Of a stretch of 64,000 nt of DNA, positions 53,833 to 63,693 are shown one piece after another. The DNA lies in contig NZ_CP074405.1 of assembly GCF_018388445.1 (NCBI RefSeq), positions 1,922,001 through 1,986,000 of the forward strand. The letters are read 5' to 3'. The DNA is from Cellulomonas wangleii. GTDB taxonomy: Bacteria; Actinomycetota; Actinomycetes; Actinomycetales; Cellulomonadaceae. Made by a program: the position numbers and the translations under genes. Position 1 is the first letter of the stretch; the number at the start of each line of letters is the position of its first letter. Below the pieces are notes generated by a model. It worked only from the letters and a program-made list of their open reading frames with translations. It was not told where the DNA came from and searched no databases.

Positions 53833-54506
53833 CGGGCGCGATGGACGGCACGGCCGTCCTGGTGGTCGTCGGCGTCGTGCTGCTGGCGCTGTGGCTGGTG
53901 TGGGTGCGCGCCAGCCGGCTGGACCGACTGCACCGCAAGGTGGCGGCGTCTCGCGCGGTGGTCGACGCGCAGCTCGTCCGGCGTGCGACGGTGGCGTCGG
54001 AGCTGGCCACCAGCGGCCTGCTGGACCCCGCGAGCTCGGTGGTGCTGGGTGAGTCGGTGTGGGAGTCGCTGACCGCCGCGGGCGCGGTCGACGTGCCGGC
54101 GGGGCTGCTGCCGCCCGACGTGCACGAGGTGCTCGGCGCCCCGGACGCGCCGGGTGAGCCGGTGGACCGGTCCCAGGTGGAGAGCGAGCTCACGGCAGCG
54201 CTGCGCGAGATCCTGGACGACGCCGACGAGGTGGCCGCGCTGGCCACCGACCCGCTCGGCGCCCGGCTGCTGGGCGACCTGGCCGCCGCCTGGTACCGCG
54301 TGCAGCTGGCGCGTCGGTTCCACAACGAGGCCGTCGCCCAGACGCAGCGCGTGCGCCGAAGCGCCTCGGTGCGGCTGCTACGGCTCGCGGGGCACGCGCC
54401 CGAGCCGCGCACCCTCGAGCTCGACGACGCGTGGCCCCACGGCCTGGCACGGCCCGGCGAGAGCGCACGGCCGGTGCCCCCGGAGGTCGGCGCGACCGGC
54501 GCCTGA
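53829..54506 (+). CDS. LemA-like membrane-anchored protein of the PIM operon
   Basis: 225 residues. One N-terminal membrane helix (VLVVVGVVLLALWLVWV), then an amphipathic helical region beginning RASRLDRLHRKVAASRAVVD, AQLVRRATVASELA, similar to LemA proteins (N-terminal anchor plus long helices). The rest is acidic, helical, and ends in a Pro/Gly-rich tail. Function unknown; mycobacteria carry a different membrane protein at this spot. GTG 53829 overlaps the pimA stop, so its product is likely made along with the PIM enzymes. Confidence 0.65.
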   Translation: MTGAMDGTAVLVVVGVVLLALWLVWVRASRLDRLHRKVAASRAVVDAQLVRRATVASELATSGLLDPASSVVLGESVWESLTAAGAVDVPAGLLPPDVHEVLGAPDAPGEPVDRSQVESELTAALREILDDADEVAALATDPLGARLLGDLAAAWYRVQLARRFHNEAVAQTQRVRRSASVRLLRLAGHAPEPRTLELDDAWPHGLARPGESARPVPPEVGATGA

Positions 54507-54557
54507 CGCGCGCTGTCCGCGTGCCGGTCGTCCGTCCACCGCCGGGGTCGTCCTGCC

Positions 54558-54563
54558 TAGGAT
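54558..54563 (+). promoter_or_regulatory. -10 box upstream of pdxS
   Basis: TAGGAT in the 159-base gap before pdxS; the -35 region is weak. The leader would be about 95 bases. Confidence 0.4.
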
Positions 54564-54665
54564 GGATGTGTCCCCGACCACGGCGGCCGGCGTCCGGCGT
54601 CGCGCCGTGCCGCCGGGCACCGCGGCAGGCGGGCCCCCCGCCACCACCGATCGAAGAGGTCTGAC

Positions 54666-55574
54666 GTGACCCAGAACTCCCAGCCCGCCGCCGGCGAGGT
54701 CGGCACCGCGCGCGTGAAGCGCGGCATGGCCGAGATGCTCAAGGGCGGCGTCATCATGGACGTCGTCACCCCGGAGCAGGCGAAGATCGCCGAGGACGCG
54801 GGCGCCGTCGCCGTCATGGCGCTCGAGCGGGTCCCCGCGGACATCCGGGCGCAGGGCGGCGTGGCGCGCATGAGCGACCCCGACCTCATCGACGGCATCA
54901 TCTCGACGGTGTCCATCCCGGTGATGGCCAAGGCCCGCATCGGGCACTTCGTCGAGGCGCAGGTGCTGCAGGCGCTCGGCGTCGACTACGTCGACGAGTC
55001 GGAGGTGCTGACGCCCGCCGACTACGCGCACCACATCGACAAGTGGGCGTTCACCGTCCCGTTCGTCTGCGGCGCGACGAACCTCGGCGAGGCGCTGCGG
55101 CGCATCACCGAGGGCGCGGCGATGATCCGCTCCAAGGGCGAGGCCGGAACCGGTGACGTGTCCAACGCGACGACGCACATGCGCACGCTGCGCGACGAGA
55201 TCCGCCGGCTGACGTCCCTGCCCGAGGACGAGCTGTACCTCGCGGCCAAGGACCTGCAGGCACCGTACGAGCTGGTCAAGGAGGTGGCGACGGCCGGGAA
55301 GCTGCCCGTCGTGCTCTTCACCGCCGGCGGCATCGCGACGCCTGCGGACGCGGCCATGATGATGCAGCTCGGCGCCGAGGGCGTGTTCGTCGGCTCGGGC
55401 ATCTTCAAGTCCGGCAACCCCGCCGAGCGCGCCGCGGCCATCGTCAAGGCCACCACGTTCCACGACGACCCGGACGTCATCGCCAAGGTGTCCCGCGGCC
55501 TGGGTGACGCCATGGTCGGCATCAACGTGGACGACGTGCCGGTGCCGCACCGGTTGGCCGAGCGGGGCTGGTGA
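54666..55574 (+). CDS. pdxS: pyridoxal 5'-phosphate synthase lyase subunit
   Basis: 302 residues, standard PdxS length. A (beta/alpha)8 barrel: [74 protein letters not shown] and [15 protein letters not shown]. It condenses ribose 5-phosphate, glyceraldehyde 3-phosphate and ammonia from PdxT to PLP. GTG 54666; GAAGAGG upstream. The Nudix gene overlaps its stop. Confidence 0.97.
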   Translation: MTQNSQPAAGEVGTARVKRGMAEMLKGGVIMDVVTPEQAKIAEDAGAVAVMALERVPADIRAQGGVARMSDPDLIDGIISTVSIPVMAKARIGHFVEAQVLQALGVDYVDESEVLTPADYAHHIDKWAFTVPFVCGATNLGEALRRITEGAAMIRSKGEAGTGDVSNATTHMRTLRDEIRRLTSLPEDELYLAAKDLQAPYELVKEVATAGKLPVVLFTAGGIATPADAAMMMQLGAEGVFVGSGIFKSGNPAERAAAIVKATTFHDDPDVIAKVSRGLGDAMVGINVDDVPVPHRLAERGW

Positions 55575-56146
55575 GCACGACCGGCCCGCACGGCGCCGAG
55601 GTGGGTGGCGCGTCGGCCGCCGTGTTCGGGAGCGACTGGGTCCCCGGCCCGGACGGCCTGCTGCACCGGCGCGCCGCCCGCGTCATCCTGCTCGACGAGC
55701 ACGACCGCGTCCTGCTCGTCCGCGGCCACGACGTCGACCTGCCGGAGCGGTCGTGGTGGTTCACGGTGGGCGGTGGCATCGACGCGGGGGAGACGTCCCG
55801 GCAGGCCGCGGTGCGGGAGGTCCGCGAGGAGACGGGCATCGTGCTGGCGCCCGACGAGCTGGTGGGCCCGGTGTACACGCGGTCCGCGCTGTTCGACTTC
55901 GCCGCCCGGACGTGCCGGCAGGACGAGGACCTGTACCTCGCCCGCGTGCCGGCGACCGACCTCGTGACGACGCGCGACGGCTGGACCGCGGTCGAGCTGG
56001 ACGTCCTCGACGAGCTGCGGTGGTGGGACCTCGACGAGCTGGACCGCGTCACGATCGAGGTGTTCCCGGCCGGGCTCCCCGAGCTCGTGCGGGCCGTCCT
56101 GGTGTGGGACGGCACGACGCGCCACCTCGGTCTCGTCGAGGAGTGA
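55571..56146 (+). CDS. Nudix hydrolase
   Basis: 191 residues. A complete Nudix box spans residues 68-90 (G68, E74, R82-E83, E86-E87, G89), followed by a beta-rich part with [22 protein letters not shown]. The substrate cannot be read from sequence. GTG 55571 overlaps the pdxS stop by 4 bases, so it is made with PLP synthase; a clean-up or phosphate-ester role near PLP is possible but unproven. Confidence 0.88.
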   Translation: MSTTGPHGAEVGGASAAVFGSDWVPGPDGLLHRRAARVILLDEHDRVLLVRGHDVDLPERSWWFTVGGGIDAGETSRQAAVREVREETGIVLAPDELVGPVYTRSALFDFAARTCRQDEDLYLARVPATDLVTTRDGWTAVELDVLDELRWWDLDELDRVTIEVFPAGLPELVRAVLVWDGTTRHLGLVEE

Positions 56147-56185
56147 CGCGTCGCGGGCGGCCCCCCGCGCCGTGCGTACTGGTCG

Positions 56186-56217
56186 GTAACATCCCGGTCA
56201 CGTCACCCGGCTAGCGT
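56186..56217 (+). promoter_or_regulatory. promoter of the aminotransferase gene with GlnR-like half-sites
   Basis: GTAAC (56186) and GTCAC (56197) are separated by exactly 6 bases, as GlnR half-sites are. The -10 TAGCGT (56212-56217) lies 15 bases after the start of the second half-site, the same distance as GAAAC to TAGCGT at nirB. The ATG follows the -10 by 7 bases, so the mRNA looks leaderless. Confidence 0.4.
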
Positions 56218-56224
56218 CCGGCGC

Positions 56225-57433
56225 ATGCCTCGTGCCGCCGCCTCCTCGCCCGTCGCCCGGATCCCGCGGTCGGGCATCCGCACCCTCATGGACCTCGCGC
56301 TGGGTGACCCGAGCGCCATCCACCTCGAGATCGGCGAGCCCGACGCGGGTCCCGCCGAGCACGTCGTGGCGGCGGTCGCCGCGGCCGCGCGGGACGGACG
56401 CACCGGGTACACCTCGAGCACGGGCCTCGTCGAGCTGCGCGTCGCGGCGGCCGAGCGCGTCGCGCGCACCCACGGACGTCCCACGTCGCCCGACGAGGTC
56501 GTGGTGACCCACGGCGCGATGCACGGGCTGGCCATGGCCATGGCCACGCTGCTCGCCCCGGGTGACGAGGTGCTGCTGCCCGACCCCACCTTCCCGAACT
56601 GGGACATGGCGGCCGTCGCGGCCGGTGCCGCCGTGCGCACCTACCCGGCGCACGCGGCCGCCGGCTTCGTGCCGGACCCTGCCGAGGTGGCGTCGCGCGT
56701 GACACCGCGCACCCGCGCGCTCGTCGTGTGCTCGCCCAACAACCCCACGGGGGCGGTGTACCCGCCCGACGTCGTCGCAGGGCTGGTCGAGGTCGCACGG
56801 CGCCACGACCTGTGGCTGCTGTCGGACGAGTGCTACGAGGCCATCACCTTCGACCGCCCGCACGTCAGCCCGCTCGCGTACGACACGGACGGGCGGGTCC
56901 TCGGGTTCTTCAGCGTCTCCAAGACCTACGCGCTGACGGGCTGGCGCACGGGTTGGGTCGTCGTCCCCGCGCCCGACGTCGTCGAGGCGCTCGGCCACCT
57001 GGCCGAGGCGACCGTCGCCTGCCCGTCGACGCCCGGGCAGGTGGCGGCGCTGGCCGCGCTCACGGGGCCGCAGGACGGCGTCGCGGACGCCGTGGCGTCC
57101 TACCGGGAGCGGCGGGACGCCGCGTGCGCGCTCCTGGCGCGCCGCGGCGTGGCGCACGTCGTGCCCGACGGCGCGTTCTACCTCATGGTCGACGTCGGGA
57201 CCTCCGACACCGATGCCTTCGCCCGGGGCCTGCTGGCACGTCGGCACGTCGCGGTCGCGCCCGGGTCGACCTTCGGGACGGCCGCCGCGGGGATGGTGCG
57301 GGTCTCGCTCGCGGCGCCGCGGGACCAGCTCCTGCTCGGGCTGGAGCGGCTGGCCGACGAGGTGGCGGACCCCACGGGCGCTGCCGGGCGGCCCCTCGCC
57401 GTGGTCGGGCCGGCCGCGGTCGAGGACGCCTAG
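56225..57433 (+). CDS. PLP-dependent aminotransferase, class I/II
   Basis: 402 residues, fold-type I. Shows [65 protein letters not shown] and the PLP lysine in [15 protein letters not shown]; the C-terminal Arg is in MVRVSLA. Aspartate or an aromatic amino acid is the likely donor, but the substrate is not fixed by sequence. It sits between pdxS and pdxT, with its own leaderless promoter, so a PLP user is placed inside the PLP synthesis locus. Confidence 0.9.
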   Translation: MPRAAASSPVARIPRSGIRTLMDLALGDPSAIHLEIGEPDAGPAEHVVAAVAAAARDGRTGYTSSTGLVELRVAAAERVARTHGRPTSPDEVVVTHGAMHGLAMAMATLLAPGDEVLLPDPTFPNWDMAAVAAGAAVRTYPAHAAAGFVPDPAEVASRVTPRTRALVVCSPNNPTGAVYPPDVVAGLVEVARRHDLWLLSDECYEAITFDRPHVSPLAYDTDGRVLGFFSVSKTYALTGWRTGWVVVPAPDVVEALGHLAEATVACPSTPGQVAALAALTGPQDGVADAVASYRERRDAACALLARRGVAHVVPDGAFYLMVDVGTSDTDAFARGLLARRHVAVAPGSTFGTAAAGMVRVSLAAPRDQLLLGLERLADEVADPTGAAGRPLAVVGPAAVEDA

Positions 57434-57436
57434 GAT
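57431..57436 (+). promoter_or_regulatory. -10 box before pdxT
   Basis: TAGGAT overlaps the aminotransferase stop and ends 8 bases before the pdxT GTG, suggesting an internal leaderless start. Confidence 0.4.
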
Positions 57437-57444
57437 CGGCCACC

Positions 57445-58056
57445 GTGACCCCCACCATCGGTGTGCTCGCCCTGCAGGGCGACGTCCGCGAGCACCTGGC
57501 GGTGCTCGGCTCCCTCGGCGTCGGCGCGGTCGCGGTGCGCCGCCGCAGCGAGCTCGACGCCGTGGACGCGCTCGTGCTGCCCGGGGGTGAGTCGACGACG
57601 ATCGACAAGCTGCTGCGGGCGTTCGAGCTGGACGGCCCCGTGCGGGACCGGCTGGCCGGCGGCATGCCCGCCTACGGGTCGTGCGCCGGCATGATCCTGC
57701 TCGCCGACCGGATCATCGGCGGCATCGAGGGGCAGCGCACGCTCGGCGGCGTCGACATCACCGTGCGGCGCAACGCGTTCGGGCGGCAGGTCGACTCCTT
57801 CGAGACGGACCTCGTCCTGGACGGGGTGGAGGAGAGCGCGCACGACCCGGTGCACGCCGTGTTCATCCGGGCGCCCTGGGTCGAGGAGGTGGGACCCGCA
57901 GCCACCGTCGTCGGACGCGTCGCGGAGGGCCCCGCCGCCGGTAGGATCGTTGCGGTGCGCCAGGGCCCGCTGCTCGTGACCTCGTTCCATCCCGAGGTGA
58001 CCGGGGACCCGAGGGTGCACCGACTGTTCGTGCAGATCGTCCGCGACAGCCTGTGA
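57445..58056 (+). CDS. pdxT: pyridoxal 5'-phosphate synthase glutaminase subunit
   Basis: 203 residues, type I glutamine amidotransferase. The oxyanion region LPGGEST, nucleophile Cys in [12 protein letters not shown] and catalytic His-x-Glu in SFHPEV form the triad. It supplies ammonia to PdxS. GTG 57445 has no ribosome site and follows a -10 box. The next gene, yebC, begins 86 bases on. Confidence 0.96.
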   Translation: MTPTIGVLALQGDVREHLAVLGSLGVGAVAVRRRSELDAVDALVLPGGESTTIDKLLRAFELDGPVRDRLAGGMPAYGSCAGMILLADRIIGGIEGQRTLGGVDITVRRNAFGRQVDSFETDLVLDGVEESAHDPVHAVFIRAPWVEEVGPAATVVGRVAEGPAAGRIVAVRQGPLLVTSFHPEVTGDPRVHRLFVQIVRDSL

Positions 58057-58142
58057 CGTCGCGGATCCCCGGCCCGCCCGCACCTGGGCGGCGCCCCGGG
58101 AGCGACGCGGGCGGATCAGCGGAGACGAAGGGGTAACGAGCC

Positions 58143-58898
58143 ATGTCGGGTCACTCCAAGTGGGCCACCACCAAGCACAAGAAGGCCGTCATCGACGCGA
58201 AGCGGGGCAAGCTCTTCGCCAAGCTCGTCAAGAACGTCGAGGTGGCCGCCCGTACGGGCGGCGGTGACCCCGCGGGCAACCCGACGCTCTTCGACGCCAT
58301 CCAGAAGGCCAAGAAGTCGTCCGTCCCGAACGACAACATCGACCGTGCCGTCAAGCGCGGCTCCGGCCAGGAGGCCGGCGGCGCGGACTACCAGTCGATC
58401 ACGTACGAGGGCTACGGCCCCGGCGGTGTCGCGGTGCTGGTCGAGTGCCTGACGGACAATCGCAACCGGGCCGCGTCCGACGTGCGGGTGGCCTTCACGC
58501 GCAACGGCGGCCAGATGGCCGACCCCGGGTCGGTCCAGTACATCTTCAGCCGCAAGGGCGTGGTCATCGTCCCCAAGGAGGGCACCGACGAGGACGCCGT
58601 CATGGAGGCCGTGCTCGAGGCGGGCGGCGAGGAGGTCACCGACCTCGGCGAGTCGTTCGAGGTGCTGAGCGAGGCCACCGACCTGGTGCCCGTGCGGACC
58701 TCCCTGCAGGAGGCCGGCATCGACTACGACTCGGCCGACGTCGTGTGGTGGCCGTCGACGCAGATCGAGGTCGACGCCGACGGCGCCCGCAAGATCCTGC
58801 GGCTGATCGACGCGCTCGAGGACTCCGACGACGTGCAGAACGTGTACGCCAACTTCGACGCCTCCGACGAGGTCATGGCCGAGCTCGACGCCGAGTGA
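58143..58898 (+). CDS. yebC: YebC/PmpR-family (TACO1-like) protein
   Basis: 251 residues. Family blocks: [77 protein letters not shown]. Described as a transcription regulator and, more recently, as a translation factor that helps ribosomes at proline-rich stretches; the proline repeats of this proteome make the latter attractive. ATG 58143 has GGGGTAACG upstream, a weak ribosome site. Conserved just before ruvCAB. Confidence 0.95.
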   Translation: MSGHSKWATTKHKKAVIDAKRGKLFAKLVKNVEVAARTGGGDPAGNPTLFDAIQKAKKSSVPNDNIDRAVKRGSGQEAGGADYQSITYEGYGPGGVAVLVECLTDNRNRAASDVRVAFTRNGGQMADPGSVQYIFSRKGVVIVPKEGTDEDAVMEAVLEAGGEEVTDLGESFEVLSEATDLVPVRTSLQEAGIDYDSADVVWWPSTQIEVDADGARKILRLIDALEDSDDVQNVYANFDASDEVMAELDAE

Positions 58899-58924
58899 CG
58901 CACCGCACCCTCCCGGGTGCGCGC

Positions 58925-58956
58925 ACGGGCCCCGCCACCGGTGTGGCGGGGCCCGT
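58925..58956 (+). terminator. yebC terminator
   Basis: ACGGGCCCCGCCA pairs perfectly with TGGCGGGGCCCGT around a 6-base loop, between yebC and ruvC. Confidence 0.75.
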
Positions 58957-58986
58957 CCTGCGTCCGGCGGCTGCGACGATGGCCGC

Positions 58987-59553
58987 GTGCGCGTGCTCGG
59001 AGTGGACCCCGGCCTGACCCGGTGCGGCCTCGGCGTCGTCGACGGGCTGCCCGGACGGCGCGCCCGTCTCGTGCACGTGTCGGTCGCGCGCTCCGACCCC
59101 GCGCTCGACGTCGACCAGCGGCTGCTCCTCATCGAGCGCGCCCTCGAGGAGTGCATCGAGGAGCACGCGCCCGACACCGTGGCGGTCGAGCGCGTCTTCG
59201 CGCAGCACAACGTGAGCACCGTGATGGGGACCGCGCAGGTCGCCGGCCTGGCCATGGTGGCGGCGGCCCGTCGCCGCATCCCCGTCGCCCTGCACACGCC
59301 CAGCGAGGTCAAGGCCGCGGTCACGGGGTCCGGCCGTGCCGAGAAGGCGCAGGTCCAGACGATGGTCGCCCGGCTGCTCGGCCTGGACGACCTGCCGCGG
59401 CCCGCGGACGCCGCGGACGCCCTCGCCCTGGCGATCTGCCACCTGTGGCGCCCGGCGGGAGCGCTGGGGGCACCGCAGCGCGAGCCCGGGGCCCTCACTC
59501 CCGCGCAGCGCCGGTGGGCGGAGGCGGAGCAGGCGGCGCGCCGCCGGGGGTGA
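58987..59553 (+). CDS. ruvC: Holliday junction endonuclease RuvC
   Basis: 188 residues. Acidic active-site residues: D7 in [14 protein letters not shown], Glu in [11 protein letters not shown], and the Asp pair in [14 protein letters not shown]. It resolves Holliday junctions with RuvAB. GTG 58987 lies 6 bases after GACGAT, a weak -10, and has no ribosome site, so it may be leaderless. The 76-base gap to ruvA is non-coding. Confidence 0.95.
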   Translation: MRVLGVDPGLTRCGLGVVDGLPGRRARLVHVSVARSDPALDVDQRLLLIERALEECIEEHAPDTVAVERVFAQHNVSTVMGTAQVAGLAMVAAARRRIPVALHTPSEVKAAVTGSGRAEKAQVQTMVARLLGLDDLPRPADAADALALAICHLWRPAGALGAPQREPGALTPAQRRWAEAEQAARRRG

Positions 59554-59629
59554 CGGCTCGCGTGTCGTTCGTACAGGTGTTCGCCCGGGTGTGGCACAGT
59601 GTCCCGGTCGACGACGGGAGGAGCGCGCG

Positions 59630-60238
59630 GTGATCGCGTCGGTGCACGGGACCGTGCTGGCGGTACGGCTGGACTCGGCCGTCCTCGAGGTCGGTGGTGT
59701 GGGTCTGCTGGTCCAGGCGACCCCGGCGACGCTCGCCGGTCTGCGCGTCGGGCAGCCTGCGCGGCTCTTCACGTCCCTCGTGGTGCGCGAGGACTCCCTG
59801 ACCCTGTTCGGCTTCGCCGACGACGACGAGCGCGACGTGTTCGAGACCGTGCAGACGGTCTCGGGCGTCGGGCCGCGCCTCGCGCTGGCGATGCTGGCCG
59901 TGCACACCCCGGACGGGCTGCGCCGTGCGGTCGCGGACGAGGACCTGGCGGCGCTCGTGCGGGTGCCGGGCATCGGACGCAAGGGTGCGCAGCGCATCGT
60001 CCTGGAGCTGGGGGAGCGTCTGGGGGCGCCCGCGCCCACCGGCGCCGCCTCCGCCCCGCTGTCGGCCGACCACCGCGAGCAGGTCGTCGAGGCCCTCGTG
60101 GGCCTCGGCTGGCCGCTGCGGGCCGCGCAGGACGCGGTCGCGGCCGTGCTCGACGGCACCACCGGCCCGGTCGGCGCCGACGAGGTGCCCGGCGTGCTGC
60201 GCGCCGCCCTGCGCTCGCTGGGGAGCGCCCGTGCCTGA
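59630..60238 (+). CDS. ruvA: Holliday junction DNA helicase subunit RuvA
   Basis: 202 residues. Domain I OB-fold ([22 protein letters not shown]), domain II helix-hairpin-helix pairs ([14 protein letters not shown] and [16 protein letters not shown]), and a C-terminal RuvB-binding domain after a Pro/Ala linker. It holds the four-way junction for RuvB. GTG 59630 has GGGAGGAG upstream. The stop overlaps ruvB by 8 bases. Confidence 0.96.
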   Translation: MIASVHGTVLAVRLDSAVLEVGGVGLLVQATPATLAGLRVGQPARLFTSLVVREDSLTLFGFADDDERDVFETVQTVSGVGPRLALAMLAVHTPDGLRRAVADEDLAALVRVPGIGRKGAQRIVLELGERLGAPAPTGAASAPLSADHREQVVEALVGLGWPLRAAQDAVAAVLDGTTGPVGADEVPGVLRAALRSLGSARA

Positions 60239-61316
60239 GGACGCGACGGACCCCCTCGGCGGCGGACGCATCGAGGTGGGGGAGCCCGACGCCTTCGACG
60301 CCGGCTCGGTGGTGCGTCCCGCCGCGGACGAGCCGGAGCGTGCCGCCGAGGCGGCGCTGCGGCCCCGTCGGCTGGAGGAGTTCGTCGGGCAGCGCGTCGT
60401 GCGAGACCAGCTGTCGCTGGTGCTGGAGGCGGCGATGGCGCGGGGGCGGGCACCGGACCACGTCCTGCTGTCGGGCCCGCCGGGCCTCGGCAAGACGACG
60501 CTGGCGATGATCATCGCCGCCGAGCTCGGCGCGTCGCTGCGGGTCACGAGCGGGCCGGCCATCCAGCACGCGGGCGACCTGGCCGCGGTGCTGTCCTCCC
60601 TCGACGAGGGGGAGGTCCTGTTCATCGACGAGATCCACCGGCTGGCCCGCCCGGCGGAGGAGCTGCTGTACGTGGCCATGGAGGACTTCCGGGTCGACGT
60701 GGTGGTGGGCAAGGGGGCGGGCGCCAGCGCGATCCCGCTGTCGCTGCCGCCGTTCACCGTCGTCGGTGCCACGACCCGGGCGGGACTGCTGCCGGCGCCG
60801 CTGCGCGACCGGTTCGGGTTCACCGGCCACCTCGACTTCTACGCCGACGACGAGCTCGAGCGTGTGCTCGTGCGGTCCGCCGGGCTGCTGGGCGTGCCGC
60901 TCGACGCCGAGGCCGCGGCCGAGATCGCGTCGCGCTCGCGCGGCACGCCGCGCATCGCGAACCGGCTGCTGCGCCGGGTGCGCGACTGGGCACAGGTGCG
61001 CGGTGACGGCCACCTGTCGCTGGACGCCGCCCGGTCGGCGCTGGCGGTCTACGAGGTCGACGAGCGCGGGCTGGACCGGCTGGACCGTGCTGTCCTCGAC
61101 GCGCTGTGCCGCCGGTTCGGTGGCGGCCCCGTCGGCCTGACGACGCTCGCGGTGGCGGTCGGCGAGGAGCCCGAGACGGTCGAGACGGTGGCCGAGCCCT
61201 TCCTCGTGCGGGAGGGCCTGGTGGGGCGCACGCCGCGCGGCCGCGTCGCCCTGCCACCGGCGTGGGAGCACCTCGGGCTGGCGGTCCCCGTGGCCTCGGA
61301 CACGCTCTTCGGCTGA
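60231..61316 (+). CDS. ruvB: Holliday junction branch-migration ATPase RuvB
   Basis: 361 residues, AAA+. [12 protein letters not shown], Walker A in [16 protein letters not shown], Walker [10 protein letters not shown], sensor I GATTRAG, arginine finger region PLRDRFGF, and a C-terminal winged helix ([16 protein letters not shown]). It pumps DNA through the RuvA tetramer. GTG 60231 lies inside the end of ruvA. Confidence 0.97.
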   Translation: MPEDATDPLGGGRIEVGEPDAFDAGSVVRPAADEPERAAEAALRPRRLEEFVGQRVVRDQLSLVLEAAMARGRAPDHVLLSGPPGLGKTTLAMIIAAELGASLRVTSGPAIQHAGDLAAVLSSLDEGEVLFIDEIHRLARPAEELLYVAMEDFRVDVVVGKGAGASAIPLSLPPFTVVGATTRAGLLPAPLRDRFGFTGHLDFYADDELERVLVRSAGLLGVPLDAEAAAEIASRSRGTPRIANRLLRRVRDWAQVRGDGHLSLDAARSALAVYEVDERGLDRLDRAVLDALCRRFGGGPVGLTTLAVAVGEEPETVETVAEPFLVREGLVGRTPRGRVALPPAWEHLGLAVPVASDTLFG

Positions 61317-61368
61317 GCGCGCGGCGCCCTTCGGGCACCGGGTGGGAACGTCGCAGGACCCTGGGACG

Positions 61369-61397
61369 TTGGAGCGGCGGGCCGCGGCGCCTAGACT
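61369..61397 (+). promoter_or_regulatory. yajC-secDF promoter
   Basis: TTGGAG (61369-61374) and TAGACT (61392-61397) are spaced by 17 bases. Start near 61404, leader about 34 bases. Confidence 0.55.
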
Positions 61398-61437
61398 GCG
61401 GCGGACGTCTGACACGAATGCGGAGAACCACCACCCC

Positions 61438-61824
61438 ATGGACTACTCGTTCCTCATCATCATGCTGCTCGCGTTCGCCGCGCTGTGGTTCATGTCGAGC
61501 CGCACGCGCAAGCAGCAGCGCGAGGCCGCCGAGCTGCGGAACAACCTGGAGGTGGGGGACGAGGTCATGACCGCCTCCGGGCTCTTCGGGACCGTCACGG
61601 CCATCGACGGCGACGTCGTCACGCTCGAGTCCACGCCCGGCACGCAGACGCGTTGGCTGCGCGCCGCGATCGGGCGCCGCACCGAGGCCGTCGTGGGTGA
61701 GCAGCCGTCCGAGACCGAGGACCCCGCCGTCCAGGACGAGCCCGTGGTGGACGTGCCCGACGACCTGTCCTCCCTGCCGCCCGAGCCCCCGACGACGCCG
61801 GACGACCGTCGCGACGACAAGTGA
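61438..61824 (+). CDS. yajC: preprotein translocase subunit YajC
   Basis: 128 residues. One N-terminal membrane helix (DYSFLIIMLLAFAALWFM), then RTRKQQREAAELRNNLEVGDEVMTASGLFGTV in the cytoplasm, and an acidic Pro-rich tail. It associates with SecDF and the Sec channel. ATG 61438. A hairpin separates it from secD. Confidence 0.93.
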   Translation: MDYSFLIIMLLAFAALWFMSSRTRKQQREAAELRNNLEVGDEVMTASGLFGTVTAIDGDVVTLESTPGTQTRWLRAAIGRRTEAVVGEQPSETEDPAVQDEPVVDVPDDLSSLPPEPPTTPDDRRDDK

Positions 61825-61830
61825 CCCACC

Positions 61831-61854
61831 GGCCCGGGCGATGACGCCCGGGCC
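61831..61854 (+). terminator. hairpin between yajC and secD
   Basis: GGCCCGGGCG-ATGA-CGCCCGGGCC, perfect 10-base stem. Likely attenuation or mRNA processing rather than complete termination. Confidence 0.5.
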
Positions 61855-61908
61855 CCGACCCCACCGGCCGGTCCTCCCGGGCGGTGCGCGCACGAGAGAA
61901 GAACTCCG

Positions 61909-63693
61909 TTGGCCCCTCCTCCCCGCCGCCGTGAACGGCCGGTCCGTACGCTCGTCATGCTCGGGCTGCTGGTCGTCGCGCTGTTCGCGTCGATCCTCGC
62001 CGGCACCCGCTGGAGCGACGCGTCCCTGACGCCGAACCTCGCGCTCGACCTCGAGGGCGGGACGCAGATCATTCTCGAGCCCGTGCCCGAGGCCAAGGGC
62101 GACGTCACCTCCGAGACGATCAACCAGGCGATCGCGGTCATCCGCCAGCGCGTCGACGCCTCCGGCGTCGCCGAGGCGGAGATCACCAGCCAGGGTGGCG
62201 ACAAGATCGTCGTCGCGCTGCCGGGCCGTCCCGACAAGGAGACCCTCGACCTGGTCCGCACCTCGGCGCAGATGGAGTTCCGTCCGGTCCTCGTCATGGG
62301 GGCCCCTGCGGCGACGCCGCAGGACCCCGCGGCGTCCCCGGCGGCCGACCAGCCGACCAAGGAGTCCCCGGACGGGCCGAGCGACATCGCGTACTACGTG
62401 ACGCCCGAGGTGCAGCAGGAGTTCGACGCCCTCGACTGCACGCTGCCCGAGAACCGGGCCGGTGGCGCCCCCGGCGACCCCGACACCGCGTTCGTCGCGT
62501 GCGACCAGGAGGGCCTGGCCAAGTACATCCTCGGCCCGGTCGAGATCCCCGGTGCGGACATCAAGAGCGCGACGTCCGGCATGGGGACGACCTCCACGGG
62601 TGCCTCCACGGGCCAGTGGGTCGTCAACCTGGAGTTCACCGGCGCCGGCACCCCGAAGTTCACCGAGGTCACGACGCGCCTGGCGAGCCAGACCCCGCCG
62701 CTCAACCAGTTCGCGGTGGTGCTCGACGCGCTGGTGATCTCCGCCCCGTCGGTCAACGAGGTCATCCCCAACGGCCAGGCGCAGATCTCCGGGTCGTTCG
62801 ACCGCGAGTCCGCGGCGACGCTGGCGAACCAGCTGAACTTCGGTTCGCTGCCCATCAGCTTCACGGTCCAGAGCGAGCAGCAGATCTCCGCGACGCTCGG
62901 CTCCGAGCAGCTCCAGAAGGGCCTTCTCGCGGGTGTCTTCGGGCTGCTGCTGGTCGTCGTGTACTCCCTCTTCCAGTACCGCGCGCTGGGCCTGGTGACG
63001 GTCGCCTCGCTGCTCGTGGCGGCACTCGTGACCTACGGGGTCATCACGCTGCTGTCCTGGCTGCAGGGCTACCGCCTCTCGCTGCCCGGTGTCGCCGGCC
63101 TCATCGTGGCGATCGGCATCACGGCCGACTCGTTCATCGTGTACTTCGAGCGCATCCGGGACGAGCTGCGGGACGGCCGGGCCCTGGGTGCCGCGATCGA
63201 GAAGGGCTGGGAGCGGGCGCGTCGCACGATCCTGGCGTCCGACGCGGTGAACTTCACCGCCGCGATCGTGCTGTACCTGCTCGCGGTCGGCGGCGTGCGG
63301 GGCTTCGCGTTCACCCTCGGCCTGACGACGGTGGTCGACCTGCTCGTCGTGTTCCTGTTCACGCACCCGCTGATGGTCCTGCTGGGCCGTACCCGGTTCT
63401 TCTCCGAGGGGCACCCCGCCTCCGGGCTCGACCCGCGCCGCCTCGGCGTCGACGTGCTGCGGTACGGCGGCCGCGGCCGCGTGGTCACGCCGGGCCAGCG
63501 CACGGCGGGTGCACCGGCCCCCGAGTCCGCACGCGAGCCGGTCTCCGTCGGCAGCGGTGGCGGCCTGACCATTGCCGAGCGCCGCGCCGCGGCCCGTGCC
63601 GCGCAGTCGGCTGCGGCACCACCGCCGGACGCACCGCCCGCGTCCGGGACCGACGAGCCCGCCGCCGAGCGCGCCGAGGGGAGCGACCGCTGA
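61909..63693 (+). CDS. secD: protein translocase subunit SecD
   Basis: 594 residues. Six membrane helices: one after residue ~10 and five in ~340-500. The periplasmic P1 domain begins TPNLALDLEGGTQIILE; helix 4 region has GLIVAIGITADSFIVYFERI with the Asp required for proton-driven pulling. A long Ala/Pro-rich C-terminal tail is present. TTG 61909 is the start; AGAGAAGAA upstream. The P1 domain carries a Pro/Ala insertion (about 130-150). Coupled to secF through TGATG. Confidence 0.95.
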   Translation: MAPPPRRRERPVRTLVMLGLLVVALFASILAGTRWSDASLTPNLALDLEGGTQIILEPVPEAKGDVTSETINQAIAVIRQRVDASGVAEAEITSQGGDKIVVALPGRPDKETLDLVRTSAQMEFRPVLVMGAPAATPQDPAASPAADQPTKESPDGPSDIAYYVTPEVQQEFDALDCTLPENRAGGAPGDPDTAFVACDQEGLAKYILGPVEIPGADIKSATSGMGTTSTGASTGQWVVNLEFTGAGTPKFTEVTTRLASQTPPLNQFAVVLDALVISAPSVNEVIPNGQAQISGSFDRESAATLANQLNFGSLPISFTVQSEQQISATLGSEQLQKGLLAGVFGLLLVVVYSLFQYRALGLVTVASLLVAALVTYGVITLLSWLQGYRLSLPGVAGLIVAIGITADSFIVYFERIRDELRDGRALGAAIEKGWERARRTILASDAVNFTAAIVLYLLAVGGVRGFAFTLGLTTVVDLLVVFLFTHPLMVLLGRTRFFSEGHPASGLDPRRLGVDVLRYGGRGRVVTPGQRTAGAPAPESAREPVSVGSGGGLTIAERRAAARAAQSAAAPPPDAPPASGTDEPAAERAEGSDR

